From: Streptomyces olivochromogenes
GTDB taxonomy: Bacteria; Actinomycetota; Actinomycetes; Streptomycetales; Streptomycetaceae
Length of the DNA: 64,000 nt
Direction of reading: 5' to 3'
Assembly (NCBI RefSeq): GCF_001514115.1
Contig: NZ_KQ948459.1
Location: forward strand, 248,001 to 312,000
The notes under the pieces are model-generated. The model saw only the letters and a program-made list of their open reading frames with translations, was not told where the DNA came from and searched no databases. The stretch's first letter is position 1. Every line of letters begins with the position of its first letter. The position numbers were made by a program, and so were the translations under genes. Positions 18,196-29,100 of this stretch are shown here, piece by piece.

Positions 18196-19920
18196 ATGGC
18201 TCGTTCCCTGGTCGACTTACTGACCACGCACGCCTCGCAACAGCCCGAGCGGACGGCATACCGCTACCTCGTCACGGGCGACTGCGACGGAGAGATCCAG
18301 GACATCTCGTACGGACATATGGCCCGTCGGTCCCGAGCCGTCGCCGCCTGGCTGCAGGAACGCGGCCTGGCCGGATCCCGCGCGCTGCTGCTGTACCCGC
18401 CCGGCCTGGAGTTCATCTCCGGCTACCTGGGCTGTCTTTCGGCCGGGGTCGTCGCCGTGCCGGGCCTTCCCCCGCAGGGGCGGTCGCAGAACCACCGTGC
18501 CCTGACCCGTATGAAGCGCCTCATAGCCGACGCGGACGCCAAGGTGATCCTGGGCGGCCGTGAGGTGCTCGCCACCCTGGCCGCCCAGGCGGAACACCTG
18601 CCCGAACTGGACGGGATCACCTGCGTCGCCACCGAGGACATACCCGACCAGGCGGCCGACTCCTGGCGCGAACCCGACCTCACCGCCGACTCGGTCGCCT
18701 TCCTCCAGTACACCTCCGGCTCCACCTCCGCCCCGCGCGGCGTGATGGTGACGCACGGGAACCTGCTGGACAACCAGCGGGCCATCACCGAGCGGATGGG
18801 CCACACCCCGGACACGCTCGCGGAGTACGACCACGAACTGTTCGTCAGCTGGCTGCCGGTGTACCACGACATGGGCCTCATCGGCCCGGTCCTGAACACC
18901 GTCCACCTCGGCGCCACCGCCACGCTCTTCTCGCCCCTGCACTTCCTCCAGCGGCCCGCGCGCTGGCTGACCGCCCTCAGCCGCTACCGCCCGCACACCA
19001 GCGGCGGCCCCAACTTCGCCTACGAGCTGTGCCTCAAGCACGCCACCCCCGAACTCCTCGACGGACTCGACCTCGGCCGGTGGAAGGTCGCCTTCAACGG
19101 CGCCGAACCGGTACGGGCCGCCACCCTGCGGCGCTTCACCGAGACCTTCGCCCCGGCCGGCTTCCGCCGCGAGGCCCTCTATCCGTGCTACGGCCTCGCC
19201 GAAGCCACGCTCATCGTCACCGGCGGCTCGGTCGACACCCCGCCCACGCTCGCCGCTTCCCCCGGGTCGGGGCCGCACGTGGGCGCGGCGGACGCGGCGG
19301 CCGTCGGCTCCGGGCGGCCGATCCCCGGTACGACCGTGGTGATCGCCGACCCCGAGCGGCGGGAGGAGTTGCCCGAGGGGGAGGTCGGCGAGATCTGGGT
19401 GAGCGGCGCGGGCGTCGCCAAGGGCTACTGGCGCAACGCCCTCGCCACCCGCGAGACCTTCAGGGCCACGCTGAAGGACCGTCCGGACCGATTCCTGCGG
19501 ACCGGCGATCTCGGATTCCTGCGCGAGGGCGAGCTGTTCGTCACCGGCCGCCTCAAGGACCTGATGGTCATCGACGGACGCAACCACTACCCGCAGGACC
19601 TGGAGCTGTCCGCCGAGATGTCCCACGGGGCGCTCCGGCCGGGCTGCACCGCCGCGTTCTCCGTGGACGGCGGTGTCGAGGGCGAGCAGCCCGTCATCGT
19701 CGCCGAGACCGCCCCGGACGCGGCGGCCGACTCCGAGCGGATCACCGAAGTGATCCGCAGCGCGATCGGCGAGGCCCACGGCCTCTCGGTGCGTGACGTC
19801 GTGCTGGTCCACCCCGGCACCATCCCCAAGACGTCCAGCGGGAAGATCCAGCGCCACGCCTCCCGGGCGGCCTACCTCGCCGACGCCCTCGCGGTGGTCG
19901 GTGGGCCCGCCGCGAGATGA
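18196..19920 (+). CDS. Fatty acyl-AMP ligase (FAAL), starter loader of the polyketide pathway
   Basis: It adenylates a fatty acid and hands the acyl group to an acyl carrier protein rather than to CoA. The 574-residue length and sequence fit FadD32-like FAALs: P-loop LQYTSGSTSAPRGVMVTH (about 170-187), SWLPVYHDMGLIG, YPCYGLAEATL, the A8-type region RTGDLGF, and TSSGKIQRHA near the end. The natural acceptor is the N-terminal ACP of the next protein, which has no loading AT of its own. Codon 8 (18217-18219) is TTA, the rare leucine codon read by the bldA tRNA. GGTGAG precedes the ATG. A 12-bp hairpin separates it from the synthase gene. Confidence 0.95.
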   Translation: MARSLVDLLTTHASQQPERTAYRYLVTGDCDGEIQDISYGHMARRSRAVAAWLQERGLAGSRALLLYPPGLEFISGYLGCLSAGVVAVPGLPPQGRSQNHRALTRMKRLIADADAKVILGGREVLATLAAQAEHLPELDGITCVATEDIPDQAADSWREPDLTADSVAFLQYTSGSTSAPRGVMVTHGNLLDNQRAITERMGHTPDTLAEYDHELFVSWLPVYHDMGLIGPVLNTVHLGATATLFSPLHFLQRPARWLTALSRYRPHTSGGPNFAYELCLKHATPELLDGLDLGRWKVAFNGAEPVRAATLRRFTETFAPAGFRREALYPCYGLAEATLIVTGGSVDTPPTLAASPGSGPHVGAADAAAVGSGRPIPGTTVVIADPERREELPEGEVGEIWVSGAGVAKGYWRNALATRETFRATLKDRPDRFLRTGDLGFLREGELFVTGRLKDLMVIDGRNHYPQDLELSAEMSHGALRPGCTAAFSVDGGVEGEQPVIVAETAPDAAADSERITEVIRSAIGEAHGLSVRDVVLVHPGTIPKTSSGKIQRHASRAAYLADALAVVGGPAAR

Positions 19921-19940
19921 GGTAGCCGAGGTCACCCCCT

Positions 19941-19968
19941 CCGTCGGCGCGGACACCCGCGCCGACGG
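19941..19968. promoter_or_regulatory. Perfect hairpin between ligase and polyketide synthase genes
   Basis: CCGTCGGCGCGG (19941-19952) pairs perfectly with 19957-19968 around a 4-nt loop, 20 bp after the ligase stop. It could be an intercistronic terminator/attenuator or an RNA-stability element that sets ligase and synthase levels apart. A 17-bp direct repeat (20032-20048 and 20060-20076) follows in the same 219-bp gap. Confidence 0.5.
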
Positions 19969-20139
19969 GGCACCCCGGTCGTACCCGCCGGACACCAGGG
20001 GTTCCTCAGCCACGCGCCGGTGCCTCCGCCGTCCACCGGTCGCCGTCCGCCGATCGTCATCCACCGGTCGCCGTCCACGGTCGCCGTACCCGTCGTACGG
20101 AATCCGCCTGAACCCGAGTTCACGAGGACACCTTTCCCG

Positions 20140-23100
20140 ATGCCTGCGAGCGAGTCCCCGAAGCAGTTCCCCGAGATCTCCCTCACGACCTCCGAGGACG
20201 TGACCTCCGAGGACGTGCGGGCCTGGCTGACGTCGGCCGTCGCCGAGGCGGCCGGACTCGACCCACTGGCCGTCGACCCCGAGCGGCCGATCGCCGAATT
20301 CGGCCTGGGATCACGCCAGTTGGTGACCCTGGCCGCGGAGCTCTCCGGGCGGATCGGCCGCGCCGTGGAGCCGTCCCTCGTCTTCGAGCACCCCACCGTC
20401 GCGGCGCTCGCCGCGGCGGTCCTCGGTGAAAGGCCCGTCGGCGAAACGCCCGTCGGCGTGGCGGCCCCCGCGGAGGTGCCCGTACGCGGCGACGAGGACA
20501 TCGCCGTCATCTCCATGGGCTGCCGCTATCCCAGCGGCGCCGACGACCCCGAGGCGCTGTGGCGGCTGCTCGCCTCCGGCGAGGACGCCATCACCGAGGT
20601 CCCCGCGGGCCGTTGGGACACCCGGGGGCTCTACGACCCCGACCCGGAGGCCCCCGGCAAGGCGTACACCCTGCGCGGCGGCTTCCTCTCCGACATCGAC
20701 CGTTTCGACGCGCACTTCTTCGGGATCTCACCGCGCGAGGCCGCGGCCATGGACCCCCAGCAGCGGCTGCTGCTCGGGACCGCCTGGGAGACGATCGAGC
20801 GCGCCGGGATCGTCCCCGACACGCTGAACGGCAGCTCCACGGGCGTCTACATCGGGCTGTACGACAGCGGCTACCAGGCCTCGGCCGCGCTCGGCCGGCT
20901 CGACGGGCACGTGGGCACCGGTTCGGCGTCCAGCGTGGCCTCCGGACGCATCGCCTACACCCTCGGACTCCAGGGCCCGGCGGTCACCGTCGACACCGCC
21001 TGCTCCTCCTCCCTCGTCGCCCTGCACCTGGCCGCGCGGGCGCTGGCGAGCGGCGAGTGCGACCTCGCGCTGGCGGGCGGCGCGACGCTTCTTGTCACCC
21101 CGCGCGGACACGTCGAGTTCAGCCGGCTGCGCGGGCTCTCGCCGACCGGGCGGTGCAGCCCGTTCTCGACCGACGCGGACGGCGTCGTGTGGGCCGAGGG
21201 CTGCGGTCTGGTGCTGCTCAAGCGGCTCGCGGACGCGCGCCGCGACGGCGACCGGGTCCTCGCCGTCGTCAAGGGGTCGGCCATCAACCAGGACGGCCGC
21301 AGTCAGGGCCTGAGCGCCCCGAGCGGCCCGGCACAGGAACGGGTGGTGCGCGCCGCCCTCGACGCGGCCGGACTGCGCCCGGACGACCTGGACCACGTCG
21401 AGGCGCACGGCACGGGCACCCGGCTCGGCGACCCCATCGAGGGCCGGGCGCTCGCCGCCGTCTTCGGGCCGGGGCGCCCGGCCGACCGGCCGCTCGGCGT
21501 CGGCTCCCTCAAGTCCCAGATCGGTCACACCCAGGCCGCGGCGGGTATCGGCGGTGTCATCAAGACGGTCCTGGCCCTCGGCCACGAACTGCTCCCGGCT
21601 TCGCTGCACGCCGACACCCCGACCGAGCACGTCGACTGGGCGGGCGGCGGCCTGCGGGTGCACCGCGCGGCCCGGGCATGGCCGCGGGGCGGCGACCGGG
21701 TGCGGCGGGCCGGGGTGAGCGCGTTCGGGATCAGCGGTACGAACGCGCACGTGGTGCTGGAGGAGGCGCCGCGGGACCTCGTACGGCCGGCCACCGGGAC
21801 ACCCCCGGCGGAGCTCCCCGGCGTGACCCTCTTCCCGCTCTCCGCACGTACCCTCCCCGCCCTCCGGGGCCAGGCCGCCCGCCTCCTCGAAGCGCTCGAC
21901 GAACAGCCGCGGCCGGCGCTGCCCGACGTGGCCGCGACGCTGGCCCACCACCGCACGCACTTCGAGCACCGGGCCGTCGTCCGGGCGGCCGACCGCGACG
22001 GCCTGCTGACCGCCCTGCGCGCACTCGCCGAGGGCCGAACCGACAGCGGCACGGACACCGGCACCGACACCGACAGCGGCACGGACACCGGAACCGACAC
22101 CGGCACCGGCACCCGCACCGATACCGGCACTGGCACTCGCACCGACACCGGCGCCCGCACCGGCACTGGCACTGGCACCAGCATCGGCACCGATACGGTC
22201 GTCGGACCCCAGCAGGCCGTCCCCACCGGCAAGTTGGCCTTCGTCTTCCCCGGCCAGGGCTCCCAGTGGGCCGGCATGGCCCGCGATCTGCTCGACCGCG
22301 AACCGGTGTTCGCGGACGAACTCGACCGCTGCGACGCCGCCCTGCGCCCCTTCACCTCCTGGTCGGTGGCGGCCGTCCTGCGTGGTGCCGAGGGAGCCCC
22401 GCCCCTGGACCGCGTGGACGTCGTGCAGCCGGTCCTGTTCGCCGTGATGGTGTCCCTGGCCGCGGTGTGGCGGGCCCGGGGTGTACGGCCGGACGCCGTG
22501 GTCGGGCACAGCCAGGGCGAGGTCGCCGCGGCCTGTGTCGCGGGCGCGCTCAGCCTGAACGACGCCGCCGCGGTGGTCGCCCTGCGCAGCCAGGCGCTGA
22601 CCGGGCTGTCGGGCACCGGCACCATGGCCGTCGTCGCCCTCCCGCACACCGAGGTCGAGGACCGCCTCGCCGACCTCGACGGACGGGTCTGCGTCGCCGC
22701 CGTGAACAGCGGCCGCTCGACGGTGATCGCCGGTGACGTCGAGCCCCTGGAAACCCTGCTCGCCGACCTCGACCGCGAGCAGGTCTTCGCCCGCCGCCTC
22801 GATGTCGACTACGCCTCCCACAGCCCCCGGGTCGAGCCGGTCCGCGCGACGGTCCTCGACGAACTCGACGGCGTCACCACCTGCCCGACCTCCGTCGCCT
22901 GGTACTCCACCGTCACCGGCGAGCCGGTCACCGAGGAGCTGGAAGCCGACTACTGGTACACCAATCTGCGCGAGCCCGTCCGCTTCGCACCCACCGTGGA
23001 GCGCATGGCCGCGGACGGCTACCGCTGCTTCGTCGAACTCGGCCCCCACCCCTCCCTCGTCACCGCCCTGCACACCGTCGCCGAGGACTGCGGCCACGAG

Positions 23101-26100
23101 AACCTGGTCGCCGTCGGCTCGCTGCGCCGCGACGAGGACGGGCCCGCCTGCCTGGACCGGGCCGCCGCCGAACTCCACGTCCACGGACGGCGGATCGACT
23201 GGCGCCGGCTGGTCCCCGACACCGACACCGCCCCCGCCGACCTGCCGACGTACGCCTGGGATCCGCGGCGCCACTGGATCGAGCCCGAGTCCACCACCGG
23301 TGCCTCCGGCCTCTTCGACCGTGCCGCGCACCCCCTGCTCGGTATCCAGCTCCAGTCGCCGGACGAGACCCGCTGGACCTTCCGGGGCGAGTGGTCCAAG
23401 GACACCGCCGACTGGCTGTCCGACCACACCGTGTTCGGCCGGACCGTCGTCTCCGGCACCACTCTGATGGAACTCTGCCGCGCCGCGCTCGCCGTGGCCC
23501 GCCCGGACGACCCGGCCGACCTCACCGACCTGCTCCTCCTCAGCCCTCTCACCCTCCCCGACTCCGGCACGGTCGAGGTGTCCGTCGAGGTGGTCACCGC
23601 CGGTCCCGTACCGGAGATCACCGTGCACAGCCGCCCGCGCACCCAAGAGGCCACGGGCTGGACCCTGCACGCCACCGCGTCCGCGTCCGCGCCTGCCGCG
23701 CCGACGGCGGATCGGCCCCCGGTGTGGCCGGAGGCGGCCGGACCGGCCTGGACCCTGGAGACGTACGAGCGGCTCACCGAACTGGGCCTCGGCTACGGCC
23801 CGGCCTTCCAGGGCGTACGGTCGGCGGTCACGACCGGCGACGGTGAACTGCTGGCCCGGCTCTCGCTGCCGCCCACGGCCCGCGACACGGCCGACCCGTA
23901 CCCCCTCCACCCCGCCCTGCTGGACGCCGCGCTGCACGTGGCCGCCGGGCTCGACGCGTCCGGCGGCCGGGTGCTGCTCCCGGTCGCGGTGGGCCGGTGC
24001 GTCCTGCCGCCCGGCGGCGCGAGGGACCTCACCGCGGTCGTACGACGCACGGGCGGCTCCGGCACGGACCTCACCCTGGACGTCACGCTGTGGGACACCG
24101 ACGGCTTCCCGGCCGGCCGTCTGGAGGGCGTACGACTGCGGGCCGCGGACCCGGCGGACCTGAAGGGCGCCTCGGAGAACGCGCGGCACCTGTACGAGGT
24201 GGTCTGGACGGCCGTACCCGAACAGCCCGCCGAGACGTCGGGCACCGAGTGGGCCGTCCTCGGCGACCACTCGGACCCGGGGGTCGCCGGGGCCCTGCGC
24301 GGCGTCGCGGCGGCAGGGACCCACGTCCGGAGCGTGACGGGCGGCGCGGACGTGAGCGGGACGGGCGGCGTCGACGTGCTCGTACGGTTCTGGCCGCGCC
24401 CGGCGACGGACGCCGAACCGGCTGCCGCGGCACAGGAGTTGGCGGCCGCGGCGCTGGCCGAACTGCGTACCCTGATCGCCCTCCCGCAGGACGCGGCACC
24501 TGCCCGGACCGTGTGGGTGACGCGCGGTGCGGTCGGAGCCGTCGACGAGGACACCGTGCCCGGCCTCGCCCAGTCCGTGCTGTGGGGGCTCGCCCGCAGC
24601 GCCCGCGCCGAACACCCGGAACTGGGCCTGACCCTGCTCGACCTCGACGACTCCGACCCGGCGGACGCGCTCCTGACCGCCGCCGCCCACGCCGAGGAGC
24701 CCGAACTCGCCTTCCGCGGGGGCACTCTGCTCGCGCCGCGGCTCGTCCGCGCCCGTAGCCGGGACGCGACCGGCACCCCGGTCGTCCTCGACCTGGTCGG
24801 CCGCTCCGCCCTCGTACCCACCGACGGCACGGTGCTGATCACCGGAGGTCTCGGTGCCGTCGGGCGGCACATCGCCCGACTGCTCGCCGAACACGGCGTT
24901 CCACGACTGCTTCTGACGTCCCGTCAAGGGCCGGACGATCCGCGGGCCGCCGAGGTCGCCGCCGAACTGGCCGCGCTCGGAGCCGAGGTCGAGGTCGCGG
25001 CCTGCGACATCGGGGACGCGGCGGCCGTGGCCGGTCTGCTCGGCCGTATCGGAGAGGAGTCGCCGCTGCGCGGTGTCGTGCACTGCGCCGGAGTCCTGGC
25101 CGACGGGGTGGTCGCCGAGCTGACGCCCGAACGCCTCGCACAGGTACTGCGCCCCAAGGTCGACGGCGCCGCCCACCTGCACCGGCTCACCGCCGACGCG
25201 CGACTCGACCTGTTCCTGCTGGTCTCCTCGGCCGCCGGAGTCGTCGGCAACGCGGGCCAGGGCAACTACGCGGCGGCCAACGTCTTCCTCGACCAGCTCG
25301 CCCACCACCGGCGGGCCCTGGGCCTGCCCGGCCTGTCCCTCTCCTTCGGCGCCTGGGCGGGCGAGGGTCTCGCCGCCGCACACGCCGACCTGGACCGGAT
25401 GGCCCGTCTCGGCCACCGCGCCCTCACCCCCGACCAGGGCCGCGAACTCGTCGAACTCGCCCTGCGGCAGGGCGCCCCGCACCTGGTCGCCTGGGCCCTC
25501 GACCTGCCCCGCCTGCGCGAGACCGTGACCAGTACGGGCGGCGGTACGGCGGCGGTGTGGCGTTCGCTGCTGCCCGCGCCCCGCACCGGCCGCGGCGGCG
25601 GCGAAGCTCTGGCCGACCGTCTGGCCCGGCTGCCCGAGGCCGAACGCGCCGAACGCGTCCTGGCCCTGGTCCGCGAGGAGATCTCGCGCGCCCTCGGCCT
25701 GCGCTCGTCGGAGTCCGTCCGCCCCGACCAGCCGCTGCGCGAACTCGGCATGGACTCGGTGACGGCGGTCGAACTCCGCAACCGCATCGGCGCCCGGATC
25801 GGCGCCAAGCTCCCGGCCACCCTACTCTTCGACCACCCCACCGCGGCCCGGCTCGCCGCGCACCTGCTGTCCACCGCCCTCGCGGCGGGCGACCGCACCA
25901 CTCCCACCACACGACCCACACGACCCGCACGCGCCACGGCGCCGGCCTCCGACGAACCGGTGGCCCTGGTCGCCATGGCCTGCCGACTGCCGGGCGGTGT
26001 GAGCGATCCGGAAGGACTGTGGAACCTGGTCGCGGAGGGGCGCGACGCGGTGGGCCCCTTCCCGGCCGAACGCTGGGACGTGGCGGCGCTGTACGACCCC

Positions 26101-29100
26101 GACCCGGACGCCGTCGGCAAGTCCTACGCCCGAGAGGGCGGCTTCCTGAACGACGACGACCTGGCGTCCTTCGACGCGGGTTTCTTCGGGATCACCCCGA
26201 AGGAAGCGGCCGCGATGGACCCGCAGCAACGGCTGCTCATGGAGACGGCGTGGGAGGCGCTGGAGCGCGCCGGGATCGTGCCCGCCGAACTCGCCGGCAG
26301 CACCACCGGTGTGTACGTCGGCATGTTCGGCAGCGACTATCTGGCGGGGTCCCGCCTCGACCAGCTGGACGGGTACGTCGGTACGGGCTCGGCGCTGAGC
26401 GTGGCCTCGGGGCGGCTCGCCTACACGCTGGGGCTGGGCGGCCCCGCGCTGACGGTGGACACGGCGTGCTCCTCGTCGCTGGTGGCACTGCACCTGGCGG
26501 CGCAGGCGCTGCGGTCCGGAGAGTGCGACCTCGCGCTCGCCGGTGGCGTGACGGTGATGGTGACCCCGGGAACCTTCGTGGAGTTCAGCCGACTGCGGGG
26601 CCTGTCCCCGACCGGCCGCTGCCGCTCGTTCTCCGACGACGCCGACGGCGCCATCTGGGCCGAGGGCGCCGGCATGGTCGTACTGAAGCGACTGAGCGAC
26701 GCCCGGCGCGACGGTGACGAGGTGCTGGCCGTGCTGCGCGGCACGGCCGTCAACCAGGACGGCCGCAGCCAGGGGCTGTCCGCGCCGAACGGTCCGGCGC
26801 AGGAACAGGTGATCCGGCGGGCACTGGAGCTGTCCGGGCTGGAGCCCGCCGACATCGACTACGTGGAGGCGCACGGCACGGGCACCACGCTGGGCGACCC
26901 GATCGAGGCGAACGCCCTGGCGGAGGTCTTCGGCGACTCACGACCGCAGGACCACCCCCTGTACCTGGGCTCGCTCAAGTCCAACATCGGACACGCCCAG
27001 GCTGCTTCGGGTGTGATCGGGCTCGTCAAGGTGGTGCAGTCGCTGCGCCACCGGACCCTGCCGCGCACCCTGCACGCCGACACGCCCAGCAGGCACGTCG
27101 ACTGGGAGAACAGCGGGCTGCGGCTGGTGCGGGACACGGCGGCCTGGCCGTCGGCGCCCGGGCGGACACGACGGGCCGGAGTGAGCGCCTTCGGGATCAG
27201 CGGGACCAACGCGCATGTGATCGTGGAGGAGGCCCCGCCGGTCGAGAAGGCGGACGGGAAGGACGAAGTCCCGCCCGGGAAGCGGCTGTTCGTGCTTTCT
27301 GGGCGCAGCGAGGCCGCCCTGCGGGGGCAGGCCGCGCGGCTGGCGGACCACCTGACCGAGAAGGCCGGCGAGGACATCGCTCTCCTCGATGTCGCCCACA
27401 CCCTGGCCAGGCACCGCAGCCACTTCGAGCGGCGCGCGGCCCTCGTCGCCGGTGACCGGGACGAACTGCTGGGACGGCTCGACGCGTTGGCGAGCGGACG
27501 GGCGCCCCTTGCCGCGCCCCGCGACGACGGCACGGGCAAGGTGGCCTTCGTCTTCGCCGGGCACGGCGGTCAATGGCCCGGCATGGGCGTCGAGTTGATG
27601 GCCGGGTCGGAGGCGTTCCGCGAGGAGCTGGTCCGCATCGACGAGGCCGTTCGCCGACGGGTCGGCTGGTCGGTGCTCAACGCCCTGCGGGCGCCGGAGG
27701 AGTTCGCCCCGCTCGGCCGCACCGAGTTCCTGCAACCGGTGCTGTTCGCGGTCAACGCCTCACTGGCCGCCGCCTGGCGCGCGCTCGGCGTCCGCCCGGA
27801 CGCCGTCGTCGGGCACAGCCTGGGCGAGATCGCCGCCGCGTACAGCGTGGGCGCCCTCACCCTGGACGAGGCCGTGAGCGTGGTGACCGGACGCGGGCAG
27901 GCGGTCGTACCGCTGGTGGGCAAGGGCGGCATGCTGTCCCTGGAACTGCCGCCCGCGCGGGTCGAGGAGCTGCTCGCGCCGTTCGCGGGCCGCCTGTTCG
28001 TCGCGGCGGTCAACAGCGCCCGGTCCACGGCCGTCTCCGGTGCGGCCGACGCGCTGGCCGAGCTGCGCGACCGCCTCGACGAGCGGGGCATCGCCGCACG
28101 CCCGCTGACGACACCGTTCGCCTCGCACACCCCCCTGATGGACCCGCTCCGTGCGGAGCTGCTCGATCGCTTCTCCGGTGTCAGGGGCGCCCGGACACCG
28201 ACCCCGCTGTACTCGGCGGTGCTGGCCGAACCCGTCCCCGGCGACCGGCTGGACGCCGACCACTGGTACGCCAACCTCAGGGAGCCGGTCCGGTTCGCGG
28301 ACACGATCCGACGGATGCTGGACGACGGCTACCGCTACTTCGTCGAACTGAGCCCGCACCCCTCGCTCACCTCGTCGATCGAGGCGGTGGCGGCGGAGGC
28401 CGGCATCGACGCGGTCGGCATCGGATCGCTGCGCCGGCAGAGCGACGGACACGACGTACTGCTGCGCGGGCTGGGGGAGTTGTACACGGCCGGGCACACG
28501 CCCGACTGGCCGCTGCTGTTCCCGCAGGGCCGCCGGGTCGGCCTGCCGACCTACGCCTTCGCCCGCGAACGCCACTGGCTCGCGCCCGCCCCGGCCACCG
28601 CCTCGGCCGGCGGATCACCGCTCCTCGGCACGCACCTGGAGGCCAGCGACGAACCCGACCGGCACCTCTTCCAGGCCGACGTCGACCTCGACGACAGCCG
28701 CTTCGCCTACCTCACCGACCATCGGGTCACCGGTGAGGTCTGGCTGCCCGGCGCCGCCTTCCTCGACATGGCCCTGGAGGCCGCGTCCGCCCTACGGGGC
28801 GCGGGCGAAGTACGGCTGGCCGACGTCAGGTTCGTACAGCCGCTGCCGCTGGACGTGGACCGGCCCGTACGGCTGCAACTGGTCCTGCGCCCGGCCGACG
28901 ACGGCTTCCGGGACTTCACCATTGCCTCGACATCCGCCGCAGGGCACGGCGCACCGTGGCAGCGGCACGTCAGCGGACGGCTCGCGGTCACCGCGGAAAC
29001 CGCCGCCGACGACGAAGAGCGGCTCGACGCCGTGCGCGAACGGTGCGACGAGCAGATCGATCTGCCGGCGGTCTACGCCGGGCTCGCGGCCCTGGGCATC

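Noticed and set aside
20728..25482. Very long open frame on the minus strand opposite the synthase
   Set aside because: It is a GC-bias shadow of the synthase gene. It has no family motifs, unusual Arg/Gly/His composition and a poor start.
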